From JAAFIP01 sp963775085 (GTDB taxonomy: Bacteria; Pseudomonadota; Gammaproteobacteria; Burkholderiales; Burkholderiaceae_C): a stretch of DNA of 64,000 nucleotides. The translations under genes were made by a program, and so were the position numbers. The stretch covers positions 34,144 through 98,143 of the forward strand of contig CAVZHO010000012.1 in assembly GCA_963775085.1 (NCBI GenBank), given 5' to 3'. Under the pieces are notes generated by a model. That model had not been told where the DNA came from and did not search any database. It saw only the letters and a program-made list of their open reading frames with translations. Position 1 is the first letter of the stretch. Each line of letters starts with the position of its first letter. Below are positions 33,954 to 43,689 of the stretch, piece after piece.

Positions 33954-34714
33954 ATGTCCAAGACAGTTTCGCTCGATCTGCCTGCCAAGCCTCTAGCGCC
34001 AATCGCTGCTGTGGCCGAGCTGTCTATGGGCAAAGCCAGTGTCATTGTCACGCCTAAAAGCCAGCAAAAAGGCCAGCAGACCAAGGCGGTGATTGTGGAC
34101 GCGGCCCTGGGCCTGGCCACGCAAATTGGCTTGCAAGGCCTGTCGATCGGTGCAGTGGCCGAGATCACGCAGATGAGCAAGTCGGGCGTGTTTGCGCACT
34201 TTGGCTCGCGCGAGGAGCTGCAAATCTCGGTGGTGCGCGAGTACCACCGCGCTTTGAGGATGAGGTGTTTTACCCCGCTCTGCAAGCCGCGCGTGGCTTG
34301 CCGCGTGTACGTACCCTGTTTGACAACTGGATGCAGCGCACCTCGGTCGAGATTGACTCGGGCTGCATTTACATCAGCGGCGCAGTGGAGTTTGACGACC
34401 GGCCCGGCCCGGTGCGCGACGCGATTGCCTCGTCGGTGAACACCTGGCTGGCAGCCATGCAGCGCGCAGTGGCCGCTGCGCAAGAACTGGGCCACCTGGA
34501 TGCCACAGCGAGCGCGCAGCAGATATTGTTTGAAATTCACGGTTTGATCCTGGCGCTGCACTACGAGGCGCGCTTTTTAAAGGTGCCCGGCTCGATGGAG
34601 CGTGCGGTGCGCGGTTTTGACAATATTTTGCAACGTTATGGGGCTGTAGTCCCTGTCAATGGGACGCAAGCAGCTATTAAAATAATAGCAATTAGTCCGC
34701 CTAACATTGCCTAA
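33954..34714 (+). pseudogene. TetR-family regulator of the beta-oxidation cluster, frameshifted
   Basis: The first frame (from ATG 33954) carries the TetR DNA-binding domain (QTKAVIVDAALGLATQIG, IGAVAEITQMSKSGVFAHFG). After VVREYHRA the frame breaks at about 34253. One missing T in a T-run restores FEDEVFYPALQAARGLPRVR and the ligand-binding domain, giving about 253 residues. The last 20 residues (AVVPVNGTQAAIKIIAIS) are encoded by a dispersed-repeat copy. Position just upstream of an acyl-CoA dehydrogenase suggests a FadR/PsrA-like acyl-CoA-responsive repressor. The break may be a sequence error. Confidence 0.78.
34643..34693 (-). repeat. Dispersed repeat forming the C-terminus of the TetR regulator
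   Basis: Reverse copy with both halves well kept (TAGTCCCTGTCAAT, GACGCAAGCAGCTATT, ATAGCAATT). It is translated AVVPVNGTQAAIKIIAI, almost the same peptide as the copy in the aminopeptidase. Confidence 0.8.
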
Positions 34715-34749
34715 ATTCTTTTTTCATTTGACCTTCAGAGAAACCCACC

Positions 34750-36546
34750 ATGCCAACTTACACCCCCCCGCTACGCGACATGCAGTTTGTGATGCACGAA
34801 GTGCTCAAGGTCACCGATGATTTCAAGGCCATCCCCAAATACGCCGATGCCGATGCCAGCACCATCAACGCGGTGCTGGAAGAAGCGGGCAAGTTTGCCG
34901 CCGAGGTGGCCTTTCCGCTCAACATCAGCGGCGACCAGGAGGGCTGCAAGCTCGACCAAGTCACCCACGCTGTCACGACACCCAAGGGCTTTAAACAAGC
35001 CTACGCCAAGTATGTAGAAGGCGGCTGGCCCGCGCTCAGCTGCGACCCCGCTTATGGCGGCCAGGGCCTGCCCTTGGTGATGAACCAGTGCCTGTACGAG
35101 ATGCTCAACAGCGCCAACCAGGCCTGGACCATGTACCCCGGCCTCACCCACGGCGCGCACGCCGCCCTGCACAGCCACGGCACCGACGCGCAAAAACAAA
35201 CCTATCTGCCCAAGATGACCAGCGGCGAGTGGACCGGCACCATGTGCCTGACCGAGCCGCACTGCGGCACCGACCTGGGCCTGATGCGTACCAAGGCCGA
35301 GGCCCTGCCCGACGGCACCTACAAAATCACGGGTAACAAGATCTTCATCAGCGCGGGTGAGCACGACATGGCGGGCAACATCATTCACCTGGTGCTGGCG
35401 CGCCTGACCGACGCGCCCCCCGGCATCAAAGGCGTAAGCCTGTTTATCGTGCCCAAATTTATGGTGAATAAAGACGGCACGCTGGGCGCACGCAACGGCA
35501 TTTACTGCGGTGGCCTGGAGCACAAAATGGGCATTAACGGCAATGCCACCGCGCAGATCGTCATTGACGGCGCGATTGGCACCCTGGTGGGCCAGCCCAA
35601 CAAAGGCATGCAAGGCATGTTCGTGATGATGAACGCCGCCCGCCTGGGCGTGGGCAACCAGTCGCTGGGCCTGACAGAGGTGGCTTACCAAAATGCGCTG
35701 GCCTACGCCAAAGACCGCATCCAGATGCGCTCGCTCTCGGGCCCCAAGGCCAAAGACAAACCCGCCGACCCGATCATCGTGCACCCCGATGTGCGCAAAA
35801 TGCTGCTGACCGCCAAGGCCTACGCCGAAGGTGGCCGCGCGCTGGCGACCTACTGCGCCGTGCTGCTTGACAAGGAGATCAACCACCCGGATGAGAAGGT
35901 GCGCAAAGACAGCGACGAAATGCTGTCGTTGCTGACGCCCATCGTCAAAGCCTTTTTGACCGACAACGGCCACATCGCCACCAACATGTGTATGCAAGTC
36001 TTCGGCGGCCACGGCTTCATCAAAGAATGGGGCATGGAGCAGTATGTGCGGGACAACCGCATCAACATGATCTACGAAGGCACCAACACCATCCAGTCGC
36101 TGGATTTGCTGGGCCGCAAGGTGCTGGGCAACCAGGGCGCTACGCTGCAAAAATTTGGCAAGATGATTGGCAAGCTGGTAGAGGAAGAAGGCGTGAACGA
36201 GAAGATGGCCGAGTTCATCAACCCGCTGGCTTACTTGGGCGAGCAGATGACCAAGTTCACCACCGAGCTGGGTTTCAAAGGCTTTCAAAACCCCGACGAG
36301 GTAGGCGCTGCTGCGGTGGACTATCTGCGCGTGGCCGGCCATTTGGTGTTTGGCTACTTCTGGGCGCGCATGGCCCAGGTGGCACTGCGCGAGGTGGCGG
36401 CTGGCAATACCGACCCGTTTTACCAAGCCAAGCTGCAAACCGCCCGCTTTTACTTTGCCAAACTGTTCCCTGAAACCGCGACACTCATGCGCACCGCGCG
36501 TGCGGGCAGTGCGGTGCTGATGGACACGGACGCTGCGTTAGCGTAA
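34750..36546 (+). CDS. Acyl-CoA dehydrogenase
   Basis: A 598-residue FAD-dependent acyl-CoA dehydrogenase of the long subgroup with the extra C-terminal domain (also used by DmdC-like enzymes). Visible are MCLTEPHCGTDLGLMRT (flavin and substrate loop), KIFISAGEHD, FGGHGFIKEWGMEQ and the catalytic Glu in MIYEGTNTIQSLDL. It performs the first step of beta-oxidation. It follows the TetR gene and precedes the FadB-like and thiolase genes. GAGAAACCCACC before the ATG is a modest ribosome-binding site. Confidence 0.9.
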   Translation: MPTYTPPLRDMQFVMHEVLKVTDDFKAIPKYADADASTINAVLEEAGKFAAEVAFPLNISGDQEGCKLDQVTHAVTTPKGFKQAYAKYVEGGWPALSCDPAYGGQGLPLVMNQCLYEMLNSANQAWTMYPGLTHGAHAALHSHGTDAQKQTYLPKMTSGEWTGTMCLTEPHCGTDLGLMRTKAEALPDGTYKITGNKIFISAGEHDMAGNIIHLVLARLTDAPPGIKGVSLFIVPKFMVNKDGTLGARNGIYCGGLEHKMGINGNATAQIVIDGAIGTLVGQPNKGMQGMFVMMNAARLGVGNQSLGLTEVAYQNALAYAKDRIQMRSLSGPKAKDKPADPIIVHPDVRKMLLTAKAYAEGGRALATYCAVLLDKEINHPDEKVRKDSDEMLSLLTPIVKAFLTDNGHIATNMCMQVFGGHGFIKEWGMEQYVRDNRINMIYEGTNTIQSLDLLGRKVLGNQGATLQKFGKMIGKLVEEEGVNEKMAEFINPLAYLGEQMTKFTTELGFKGFQNPDEVGAAAVDYLRVAGHLVFGYFWARMAQVALREVAAGNTDPFYQAKLQTARFYFAKLFPETATLMRTARAGSAVLMDTDAALA

Positions 36547-36614
36547 AAATACGGCTGCACCGTGCGCGGTGCGGTTTCTTTCAACTTTATTTGTGTTTTA
36601 ACCAAGGAGTCCCT

Positions 36615-37064
36615 ATGAAACGAACGCAAGCAGCTATTTTATTAGTAGCAACTACATTCTTTTCCATGCATGCCTGGGCGCAAAACACGCCTGTGGGCAA
36701 ATGGCACAACATTGACGACAAGACCAAAGAGGTCAAGTCTGAAATCACCATTACCGAAAATGGCGGCGTACTCACTGGCAAGGTGACGAAGCTGCTGCGC
36801 AAGGATGCCAAACAGGATGCCGTTTGCGATGAATGCAGGGATGCCCGCAAAGACAAGCCCATCTTGGGCATGGAGATCATTCGCGGTGCAAAGAAGGCCG
36901 AAGGTGCCGATGTGTGGGAAGACGGCAAAATCCTCGATCCTGAAAACGGTAAAGAATACCGACTCAAACTCACGCCAGAAGACGGTGGCAAAAGACTGGC
37001 CGTACGCGGCTTTATTGGCAACCCATTGTTTGGCCGCTCACAAACCTGGGTGCGGGTGGAATAA
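36615..37064 (+). CDS. DUF2147 exported protein
   Basis: A 149-residue DUF2147 protein (VGKWHNIDDKTKEVKSEITI, GMEIIRGAKK, then GNPLFGRSQTWVRV). The family is periplasmic and of unknown role. AAGGAG is at 36604-36609, before the ATG. The signal peptide (RTQAAILLVATTFF) is built from a dispersed-repeat copy. It sits inside the beta-oxidation operon. Confidence 0.85.
   Translation: MKRTQAAILLVATTFFSMHAWAQNTPVGKWHNIDDKTKEVKSEITITENGGVLTGKVTKLLRKDAKQDAVCDECRDARKDKPILGMEIIRGAKKAEGADVWEDGKILDPENGKEYRLKLTPEDGGKRLAVRGFIGNPLFGRSQTWVRVE
36624..36653 (-). repeat. Dispersed repeat forming a signal peptide
   Basis: Reverse, partial copy (ACGCAAGCAGCTATTTTATT, then AGTAGCAACT). It encodes RTQAAILLVATT, the hydrophobic core of the DUF2147 signal peptide. 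Confidence 0.7.
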
Positions 37065-37120
37065 GCCCGCAACAGACCGCTCGCACAAGCACTGCGGGCT
37101 AGCATCTATTGAGAAACTGA

Positions 37121-39556
37121 ATGTCCAAATTCCAAGTCAAAAAAGTCGCCGTGCTCGGCGCAGGTGTGATGGGTGCGCAGATTGCGGCGCATCTGGTCAA
37201 CGTCAAAGTTCCGGTGGTGTTGTTTGATCTGCCCGCCAAAGAAGGTGCTAAAAATGGCATCGTCACCAAAGCAGTAGAAGGCCTGAAGAAGCTCAAGCCT
37301 GCGCCGCTGGGGGTACCCGAAGAAGCAGCGTTGATCCAGCAAGCCAACTACGAAGAGCACATGGAGCTGCTGCGCGGCTGCGACCTCATCATCGAGGCGA
37401 TTGCCGAGCGCATGGACTGGAAGCTGGATTTGTACAAGAAGATAGCGCCTTACGTGAGTGAGGGCGCGATTGTGGCCTCCAACACCTCGGGCCTGTCGAT
37501 TACCAAACTGAGCGAAGGATTGCCCGAGAGCATCAAGCCGCGCTTTTGCGGCATCCACTTTTTTAACCCACCGCGCTATATGTATTTGGTGGAGCTGATC
37601 AACACGCCGACTACGCAGCCTGTAGTGTTAGACCAGTTGGAAAGCTTTGTGACCAGCGCACTGGGCAAGGGCGTGGTACGTGCCAAAGACACACCCAACT
37701 TTATCGCCAACCGCGTCGGTATCGCAGGCATGCTGGGTGTGATGAAGCAGGTAGAAAACTTTGGCCTGACCTACGACGTGGTGGACGACCTGACGGGGAA
37801 AAAGCTGGGCCGCGCCAGCAGCGGCACCTTCCGCACTGCCGATGTGGTGGGCCTGGACACCATGGGCCATGTGATCAAGACGCTGCAAGACAACTTAAGC
37901 GAAGCGAGTGATCCGTTCTACGGCAACTTTGCCACGCCCGCAGTGCTCAAGGGCCTGTTGGAAGCAGGCGCGCTAGGGCAAAAAACCGGCGCAGGCTTTT
38001 ACAAAAAAGTAGGTCGCGATATTTTGCGTTTTGACGCAGATAAAAAAGACTACCTAGCTGGTGGCGAAAAGGCCGACGAGGTGTATGGCCGCATGCTGAA
38101 AAAGCCCGCTGCCGAGCGCCTGAAGCTGTTGCGTAACAGCGAAGGCAAGCAAGGCCAGTTTTTGTGGGCCATCTTGCGCGACGGTTTCCACTACGCCGCC
38201 GTTCATTTGGAAAGCGTTGCCGAGACCGCGCGCGATGTGGACTTGGCCATGCGCTGGGGCTTTGGCCTCAAGCAAGGCCCGTTTGAGCTGTGGCAAGAAG
38301 CCGGTTGGCTGGAAGTGGCCAAGATGGTGCAAGAAGACATCGACGCAGGCAAAGCCCTGTGCAAGGCACCGTTGCCTAGCTGGGTGTACAAAGGTCCGGT
38401 CGCAGAAGCAGGCGGCGTGCATACCAAAAACGGTTCGTGGAACCCCGCAACGAAGCAGTTTGTGCCGCGCCACAACCTGCCGGTGTACCAGCGCCAGCAC
38501 TTCCCCGAGAATGTATCGGGCTTTGCGCAAGGCATGGGCGCAGCCGCGTTCGAGACGGCAGGCACCACCCTGCATGAGGATGCCGCCATCCGCCTGTGGA
38601 CACTGGACGCTGACGACAACCGCCCCGCAGGCACGGGCGTGGTGATTGCCAGCATCAAAACCAAAATGCACGTCATCAGCATGGATGTGATGGCCGGCCT
38701 GGAAAAAGCCGTGGAGTTGGCCGAGGCCGACTACCAGGGCGTGGTGATCTGGTCGGGCGACGAGCCCTTCTGCGCCGGTGCCGACCTGCAAGGCATGCTG
38801 CCCGCCTTCATGAGTGGCGGTGTGGGCCTGTTGAGCGAAGCCATGCAAGAGGTGCAGCGCGTCATGCTGCGCCTGCGCTATGCCAATGTGCCTGTGGTCA
38901 GCGCTGTCCGTGGCCTGGCGCTGGGCGGCGGCTGCGAGCTGGCCGTCTACTCGGCCAAGCGCGCCGTGGCGATGGAGAGCTATATCGGTTTGGTAGAAGT
39001 CGGCGTAGGCCTGGTGCCCGGTGCCGGCGGCCTCACCTACATCGCCCGCCGCGCAGCCGAAAACATGGCGGCCAGCAATGGCAAAGACCTGCTGCCCTTT
39101 ATCACCGAGGGCTTCACCCACGCCGCCATGGCCAAGGTAGGCACCAGCGCGATTGAGTCGCGCAAGCTGGGCTACCTGCTGTGGAGCGATGTGATTGTGC
39201 CCAATAAAGATGAGTTGCTGTTCGTCGCCATCAGCGAAGCCAAAGCGCTTGCCACGTCAGGCTACCGCGCGCCCGCTAAACGCCAGTTCCCGGTAGCAGG
39301 CCGCAACGGCAAAGCCACTATCCAAGGATCACTGATCAACATGCGCGACGGCGGCTTCATCAGCCAGCATGACTTCCATATCGCATCGCTGATTGCCAAC
39401 GTGGTCTGCGGTGGTGATGTGGATGCGGGCACTCTGGTGACCGAGGAATACCTGATGACCCTGGAACGCCAAGCCTTCACCAGTTTACTCACCATGACGA
39501 AGACGCAGGAACGCATCATGGGCATGTTGTCAACTGGTAAACCAGTACGAAACTAA
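37121..39556 (+). CDS. 3-hydroxyacyl-CoA dehydrogenase/enoyl-CoA hydratase (FadN/FadB type)
   Basis: An 811-residue bifunctional enzyme. The NAD-binding dehydrogenase comes first (VLGAGVMGAQIAAHLVN; IHFFNPPRYMYLVELI; residues about 1-300), then a second dehydrogenase-type helical part. The hydratase/isomerase domain is C-terminal (SGDEPFCAGADLQGM, GLALGGGCELAVYS, VGLVPGAGG; about 510-720). This order is that of FadN rather than E. coli FadB. It catalyses hydration and NAD-dependent oxidation in beta-oxidation. Confidence 0.9.
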   Translation: MSKFQVKKVAVLGAGVMGAQIAAHLVNVKVPVVLFDLPAKEGAKNGIVTKAVEGLKKLKPAPLGVPEEAALIQQANYEEHMELLRGCDLIIEAIAERMDWKLDLYKKIAPYVSEGAIVASNTSGLSITKLSEGLPESIKPRFCGIHFFNPPRYMYLVELINTPTTQPVVLDQLESFVTSALGKGVVRAKDTPNFIANRVGIAGMLGVMKQVENFGLTYDVVDDLTGKKLGRASSGTFRTADVVGLDTMGHVIKTLQDNLSEASDPFYGNFATPAVLKGLLEAGALGQKTGAGFYKKVGRDILRFDADKKDYLAGGEKADEVYGRMLKKPAAERLKLLRNSEGKQGQFLWAILRDGFHYAAVHLESVAETARDVDLAMRWGFGLKQGPFELWQEAGWLEVAKMVQEDIDAGKALCKAPLPSWVYKGPVAEAGGVHTKNGSWNPATKQFVPRHNLPVYQRQHFPENVSGFAQGMGAAAFETAGTTLHEDAAIRLWTLDADDNRPAGTGVVIASIKTKMHVISMDVMAGLEKAVELAEADYQGVVIWSGDEPFCAGADLQGMLPAFMSGGVGLLSEAMQEVQRVMLRLRYANVPVVSAVRGLALGGGCELAVYSAKRAVAMESYIGLVEVGVGLVPGAGGLTYIARRAAENMAASNGKDLLPFITEGFTHAAMAKVGTSAIESRKLGYLLWSDVIVPNKDELLFVAISEAKALATSGYRAPAKRQFPVAGRNGKATIQGSLINMRDGGFISQHDFHIASLIANVVCGGDVDAGTLVTEEYLMTLERQAFTSLLTMTKTQERIMGMLSTGKPVRN

Positions 39557-39562
39557 CTCTGA

Positions 39563-39683
39563 GGTAACGCTAAAAGCGCAGAAGTTACGCAAAAAACGCA
39601 AAAAAAGAAAACAAAATTTTTTGAATTCTGTTTTGAATTATTTTCAGCGCTTTTTGCGAATTTTTTGCGCTTTTAGCGTGACC
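39563..39683. repeat. Long inverted repeat between fadN-like and DUF4442 genes
   Basis: ACGCTAAAAGCGCA (39567-39580) and TGCGCTTTTAGCGT (39666-39679) pair perfectly, and GGT/ACC extends the stem. The loop is AT-rich with GCAAAAAACGCAAAAA runs. It could be an mRNA stem that sets the ratio of operon products, a terminator, or a MITE relic. Confidence 0.6.
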
Positions 39684-39692
39684 TAAACCCCT

Positions 39693-40238
39693 ATGCAAGA
39701 TACAAAACCCAACCGCCTGCAACGCCAGCTCAGCCGCCTGGAAGAAGTGCCTGCGTACTTCCGTCCTTGGTTCCAGTCCGTGGTGCTGGGCCGCGCGGTA
39801 CCTTACACCGGCACGTCCAAGCTGCGCTACGAAGTCATGTCGCCCGAGCAGGTGGTGATCACCGTGGCTAACCGCCACCGCGTGCAAAACCATATTGAAG
39901 GTGTGCATGCTGTCGCCACTACGCTCACCGCCGAGACCGCCACCGGCATGGTCATGGGCATGAATGTGCGCGACGACTGCATACCCGTGGTGAAAGACAT
40001 GCGCGTGCAATTCAAAAAGCGCGGCATGGGAGCCATGCGCGCCGTGGCCACCCTTACGCCCGAGCAGCGCGCCTTGATGCAAAGCACGGACAAAGGCGAA
40101 GTGACCGTGGCTGTGGTGGTGACCGACGAGTCGGGCAACCAGCCGGTGGAATGCGAATTTATCTGGGCCTGGATTCCGTCAGTACGCCCACCCAAAAGCA
40201 CAGCAATTTTGCGGGACAGTCCAACGGCCAGCGCGTAG
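39693..40238 (+). CDS. DUF4442 hotdog-fold protein (thioesterase-like)
   Basis: A 181-residue hotdog protein of the DUF4442/PaaI-like type (GTSKLRYEVMSPEQVVITV, NRHRVQNHIEGVHA, METATGMVMG-like core). These may hydrolyse or sense acyl-CoA. Encoded between the FadN-like and thiolase genes, so acyl-CoA turnover is likely. Confidence 0.8.
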   Translation: MQDTKPNRLQRQLSRLEEVPAYFRPWFQSVVLGRAVPYTGTSKLRYEVMSPEQVVITVANRHRVQNHIEGVHAVATTLTAETATGMVMGMNVRDDCIPVVKDMRVQFKKRGMGAMRAVATLTPEQRALMQSTDKGEVTVAVVVTDESGNQPVECEFIWAWIPSVRPPKSTAILRDSPTASA

Positions 40239-40282
40239 CGCACCGTTGCTCTGTCCTCAACTGATTAAGAAGGAGTTTCACC

Positions 40283-41491
40283 ATGGCCAAACAAGTTCAA
40301 GAAGCCTATATCGTCGCCGCTACGCGCACGCCGATTGGCCGTTCGCACAAGGGCTTTTTCCGCAACACGCGGCCCGACGATTTGCTGGCAACCGTATTGC
40401 GCAGCGCCCTGGCCCAGGTGCCTGGCCTCGACCCAGCCAGCATTGAAGACGTGATCTGTGGCTGCGCCATTCCCGAGGCGCAGCAGGGCCTGAACGTCGC
40501 CCGTGTGGGTGCAGTGCTGGCGGGCCTGCCCAAGAGCGTGGGCGGTATCACCGTGAACCGTTTTTGCGCCTCGGGCATCAGCGCCGTGCAGATGGCGGCG
40601 GACCGCATTCGCGTTGGCGAGGCCGATGTGATGATTGCCGCTGGCACCGAGAGCATGAGCATGGTGCCGATGATGGGCAACTCACCCAATTTGTCGCCCA
40701 GCATTTTTACGGATACAGAGAATGTAGACAACTACGGCATCGCCTACGGCATGGGCCTCACGGCGGAGAAAGTGGCCACGCAGTGGAAGATCAGCCGTGA
40801 TGCGCAGGACGAGTTTGCCTACCAATCGCATATGAAGGCGCTGGCGGCCATGAAGGCAGGCCACTTTGCCAACGAGATGACGGCGGTGGAGGTAACCGAG
40901 CGCAGCGTAGATTTAGACAGCGCCGAAGTCACCACCAAAACCCGCAGCGTGAATTTAGACGAAGGCGCGCGGCCAGATACAACGATCGAAGGCCTGGGCA
41001 AACTCAAAGCCGTGTTCTCCGCACGCGGCTCGGTCACTGCGGGCAACAGCAGCCAAACGTCTGACGGCGCAGGCGCGCTGATCTTGGTGAGCGAGGCTAT
41101 CCTCAAGCGCTTTAACCTCAAACCCTTGGCCAAGTTCAGCAGCTACGCCAGCCGTGGCGTGCCCCCGCACATCATGGGCATCGGCCCGATTGAGGCCATC
41201 CCCGCCGCGCTCAAATACGCAGGCCTCAAGAATGAAGACATCGACTGGTTCGAACTGAACGAAGCCTTTGCGGCGCAATCGTTGGCGGTGATGAACACCT
41301 TAGGCCTGAACCCCGCCAAGGTCAACCCCATGGGCGGTGCGATTGCGCTGGGCCATCCGCTAGGTGCGACGGGAGCGATTCGCGCAGCCACCGTCATCCA
41401 CGCGCTGCAACGCAATCAGCTCAAATACGGAATGGTGACCATGTGCGTAGGCATGGGTCAGGGCGCAGCGGGTATTTTTGAGCGGGTTTAA
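40283..41491 (+). CDS. fadA: Acetyl-CoA C-acyltransferase (thiolase)
   Basis: A 402-residue thiolase, the last step of beta-oxidation. Catalytic residues are seen: nucleophile Cys95 (NRFCASGISA), the His in GHPLGATGA and the C-terminal Cys in MVTMCVGMGQGAAG. AAGGAG precedes the ATG. It closes the cluster that begins with the TetR gene. Confidence 0.93.
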   Translation: MAKQVQEAYIVAATRTPIGRSHKGFFRNTRPDDLLATVLRSALAQVPGLDPASIEDVICGCAIPEAQQGLNVARVGAVLAGLPKSVGGITVNRFCASGISAVQMAADRIRVGEADVMIAAGTESMSMVPMMGNSPNLSPSIFTDTENVDNYGIAYGMGLTAEKVATQWKISRDAQDEFAYQSHMKALAAMKAGHFANEMTAVEVTERSVDLDSAEVTTKTRSVNLDEGARPDTTIEGLGKLKAVFSARGSVTAGNSSQTSDGAGALILVSEAILKRFNLKPLAKFSSYASRGVPPHIMGIGPIEAIPAALKYAGLKNEDIDWFELNEAFAAQSLAVMNTLGLNPAKVNPMGGAIALGHPLGATGAIRAATVIHALQRNQLKYGMVTMCVGMGQGAAGIFERV

Positions 41492-41575
41492 CCTCAGTAG
41501 GCTTTACTACACGTTTTTAGTAGGCAGTCCAACTTGGATTCGCCGTGCTTTAGTGGCCCAATCAACCAACAAAAA

Positions 41576-42622
41576 TCATATCACCCTGCCAAACCACCAC
41601 ATCGACATCACGCCGGCCATCAGCGCAAGCAGTGCACCCGCCAACGCTAGCAATCCCGCAATTTCGGTTTCTTTCTTTTCAACGGTCAGCCGTGACGACA
41701 GCTTGGCGTAGACTTTTTTCAAGTCTTCCGCCGTACCAGCATAAAAGTATTCGCCCTGGGTGCGGCTGGAGATCGCTTTGAGGCTGTCCTCATCCAGGCG
41801 CACGCGCATGGACCAGCCTTCAAAGCCGATAGTCTCGCCGTCTTTGGTGCCTATGCCCACGGTATAGACACGGATGCCTTTGTCGGCAGCCAGTTTTGCG
41901 GCCTCCATCGGGTCTACACCGGTCGTACGCTGGCCGTCGGTGAGCAAGATGACGGCTGCGGATGTGTAGCTGCCGGGGGCCACAGGGAGCGTGTCTTTTT
42001 TCTCGGCATTTTTGTCGGATGAGCCCAGTGGCCTGCCCGTCGGGCGGTTATTGCCGTATTGCATTTGCGCCAGGTCATAGCCTGCATCGGGGAACAGCGT
42101 GGCCAGCGATACGACGATGCCGTTGCCAATGGCGGTGCCGCGTTGCAACTGAAAACGGTCTATTGCGGAGACCAGGTCTTCACGGTTGACCGTAGGAGCT
42201 TGCACTAGCGACGCGGTGCCAGCGAAGGCGACGATGCCGACTTTGACAGCACGTGGCAGGTCAGTGAGAAAAGACTTGGCGGCATTTTGCGCCGCCACCA
42301 GCCGATTGGGCTGTACGTCGGTCGCGCGCATCGAGCCCGATACGTCCATGGCCAGTATGATGGTTTCCTGTTGCATCGGCAGGGTCACCACGGCCAGCGG
42401 ACGAGATGCGGCAAAGATGAGCAGGCTCAGCGCGCACAGCATCAGAAAGGGCGGTACATGGCGCTTCCATTTGCTTTGAGCGCCTGCTGCGGCTTTGACC
42501 ATGGCCAGTTGGCTGTAGCGTACTGCACTTTTCGCTTTGCGGCGTAGCAGCCACCAGTACAGCAGCACAAGAAAGGGCACGATGGCCATGAGCCAGAGTA
42601 GTTGTGGCCATACAAAGTTCAT
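41576..42622 (-). CDS. VWA-domain membrane protein (BatA/BatB-like)
   Basis: A 348-residue protein with two N-terminal membrane helices, a von Willebrand A domain with intact MIDAS motif DVSGSM (about 93-98) and VILLTDGQ, and a C-terminal helix. It belongs to MoxR-DUF58-VWA systems thought to assist folding or metal loading of partner proteins, or stress resistance. Its start overlaps the DUF58 stop (ATGA). Confidence 0.88.
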   Translation of the reverse strand: MNFVWPQLLWLMAIVPFLVLLYWWLLRRKAKSAVRYSQLAMVKAAAGAQSKWKRHVPPFLMLCALSLLIFAASRPLAVVTLPMQQETIILAMDVSGSMRATDVQPNRLVAAQNAAKSFLTDLPRAVKVGIVAFAGTASLVQAPTVNREDLVSAIDRFQLQRGTAIGNGIVVSLATLFPDAGYDLAQMQYGNNRPTGRPLGSSDKNAEKKDTLPVAPGSYTSAAVILLTDGQRTTGVDPMEAAKLAADKGIRVYTVGIGTKDGETIGFEGWSMRVRLDEDSLKAISSRTQGEYFYAGTAEDLKKVYAKLSSRLTVEKKETEIAGLLALAGALLALMAGVMSMWWFGRVI

Positions 42623-43569
42623 GCGGCCTCCTTCATGCTGTGGGCGCTGCCCGCCGCACCGCGTGCACGCTGCTTGCGCATTTGCGCAAAACGCGCGATG
42701 GTATTGACCAGGGAATCAACGGTAGACAGCTCCAGCGCGTCCACGCCCGCCTTGGCAAAGCTGCTAAATATGTCGGCTTCGTTTTGCGCAGCCAGTTCTT
42801 CAAATCGGGTGCGAAATTTTTTGTCGTGCATGTCGACAAAAAGCTGCTCACCGGTCTCCGGGTCTTCGAGCGTGACCAAACCAATATCAGGCAAAGCTTG
42901 CTCTGCGGGGTCGATCAATCGCACGGCAATCACTTCATGCTTTTGCGCCAGTTGGCTCAGCGGCTTTTCCCAGCCGGGGGTGCTGATGAAATCCGAAACC
43001 ACAAACACCAGGCTGCGCCGCTTGATGTTGCCCAGAGCCCCCATCAGCAAGTCCCCCAATTGGGTTTGAGTTTTAATTTGTGGGGATTTGTTTTTATTGG
43101 TTTTTTTGTTGGCAATGGCAGGAGCCAGCAAACGGTGCAGCAAATGCAATACATGCAAGCGGCTGCCGCGCGCGGGGATCACGGCATCGAGCTGGCTGCT
43201 GTAGAGCAGGGCACCCACCTTGTTGCCGTGGCGCGTCATCAAGCGCGCCAGTACGCCGACAAACTGCGCCAGCACATCGCGCTTGCGGGTGGTGTGTGAG
43301 CCAAAGTCTACCGAGGCACTCAAGTCCAGCAAAAACCAGGCGTTGATCTCACGGTCTTCGGTGAACTGGCGCACATGCGGCACCTGCAGGCGGGCGGTGA
43401 CGTTCCAGTCGATATGGCGCACGTCGTCGTGCAGTTGGTATTCGCGCAGATCGGCCAGATCCAAACCGGCACCGCGAAACAGCGTGCGGTAGTCGCCTTG
43501 CAGCATGCCGTCCAGACGGCGGATCACCGTCCATTCAAGCTGCTTTAAAAGCTGGTCTGCGGTTTGCAT
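42619..43569 (-). CDS. DUF58-domain protein
   Basis: A 316-residue DUF58 protein (GLDLADLREYQLHDDVRHID, then REINAWFLLDLSASVDFGS), a VWA-like fold acting with MoxR ATPases. It sits between moxR and the VWA gene and is coupled to the latter by a 4-base overlap. Confidence 0.9.
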   Translation of the reverse strand: MQTADQLLKQLEWTVIRRLDGMLQGDYRTLFRGAGLDLADLREYQLHDDVRHIDWNVTARLQVPHVRQFTEDREINAWFLLDLSASVDFGSHTTRKRDVLAQFVGVLARLMTRHGNKVGALLYSSQLDAVIPARGSRLHVLHLLHRLLAPAIANKKTNKNKSPQIKTQTQLGDLLMGALGNIKRRSLVFVVSDFISTPGWEKPLSQLAQKHEVIAVRLIDPAEQALPDIGLVTLEDPETGEQLFVDMHDKKFRTRFEELAAQNEADIFSSFAKAGVDALELSTVDSLVNTIARFAQMRKQRARGAAGSAHSMKEAA

Positions 43570-43643
43570 GGCGGGCTTGTCCGTAACAGGTATATTCGCT
43601 CAAAGATCACCGTTCGCCGCGAGCTTGTTGCAGGGCCAGCGAG

Positions 43644-43672
43644 GACTTCGACCGGCTCAGTCCAAACCGATT
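43644..43672. repeat. Relic of the GTTCGGGCTGAGC-type hairpin repeat
   Basis: GGACTTCGACCGGCTCAGTCC is one arm of the dispersed hairpin also seen at 11686-11743. The second arm is not clear. It lies between the moxR and DUF58 genes. Confidence 0.4.
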
Positions 43673-43689
43673 GGCAGTCTGTCTGAATA

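Noticed and set aside
34265..34714. C-terminal TetR part as a separate gene
   Set aside because: It is the direct continuation of the DNA-binding part after a one-base shift; a free ligand-binding domain starting at this internal ATG is unlikely.
34771..36438. 555-codon open frame antisense to the acyl-CoA dehydrogenase
   Set aside because: His/Val/Gly-rich composition with no motif; it mirrors the GC-rich third positions of the real gene, whose product is unmistakable.
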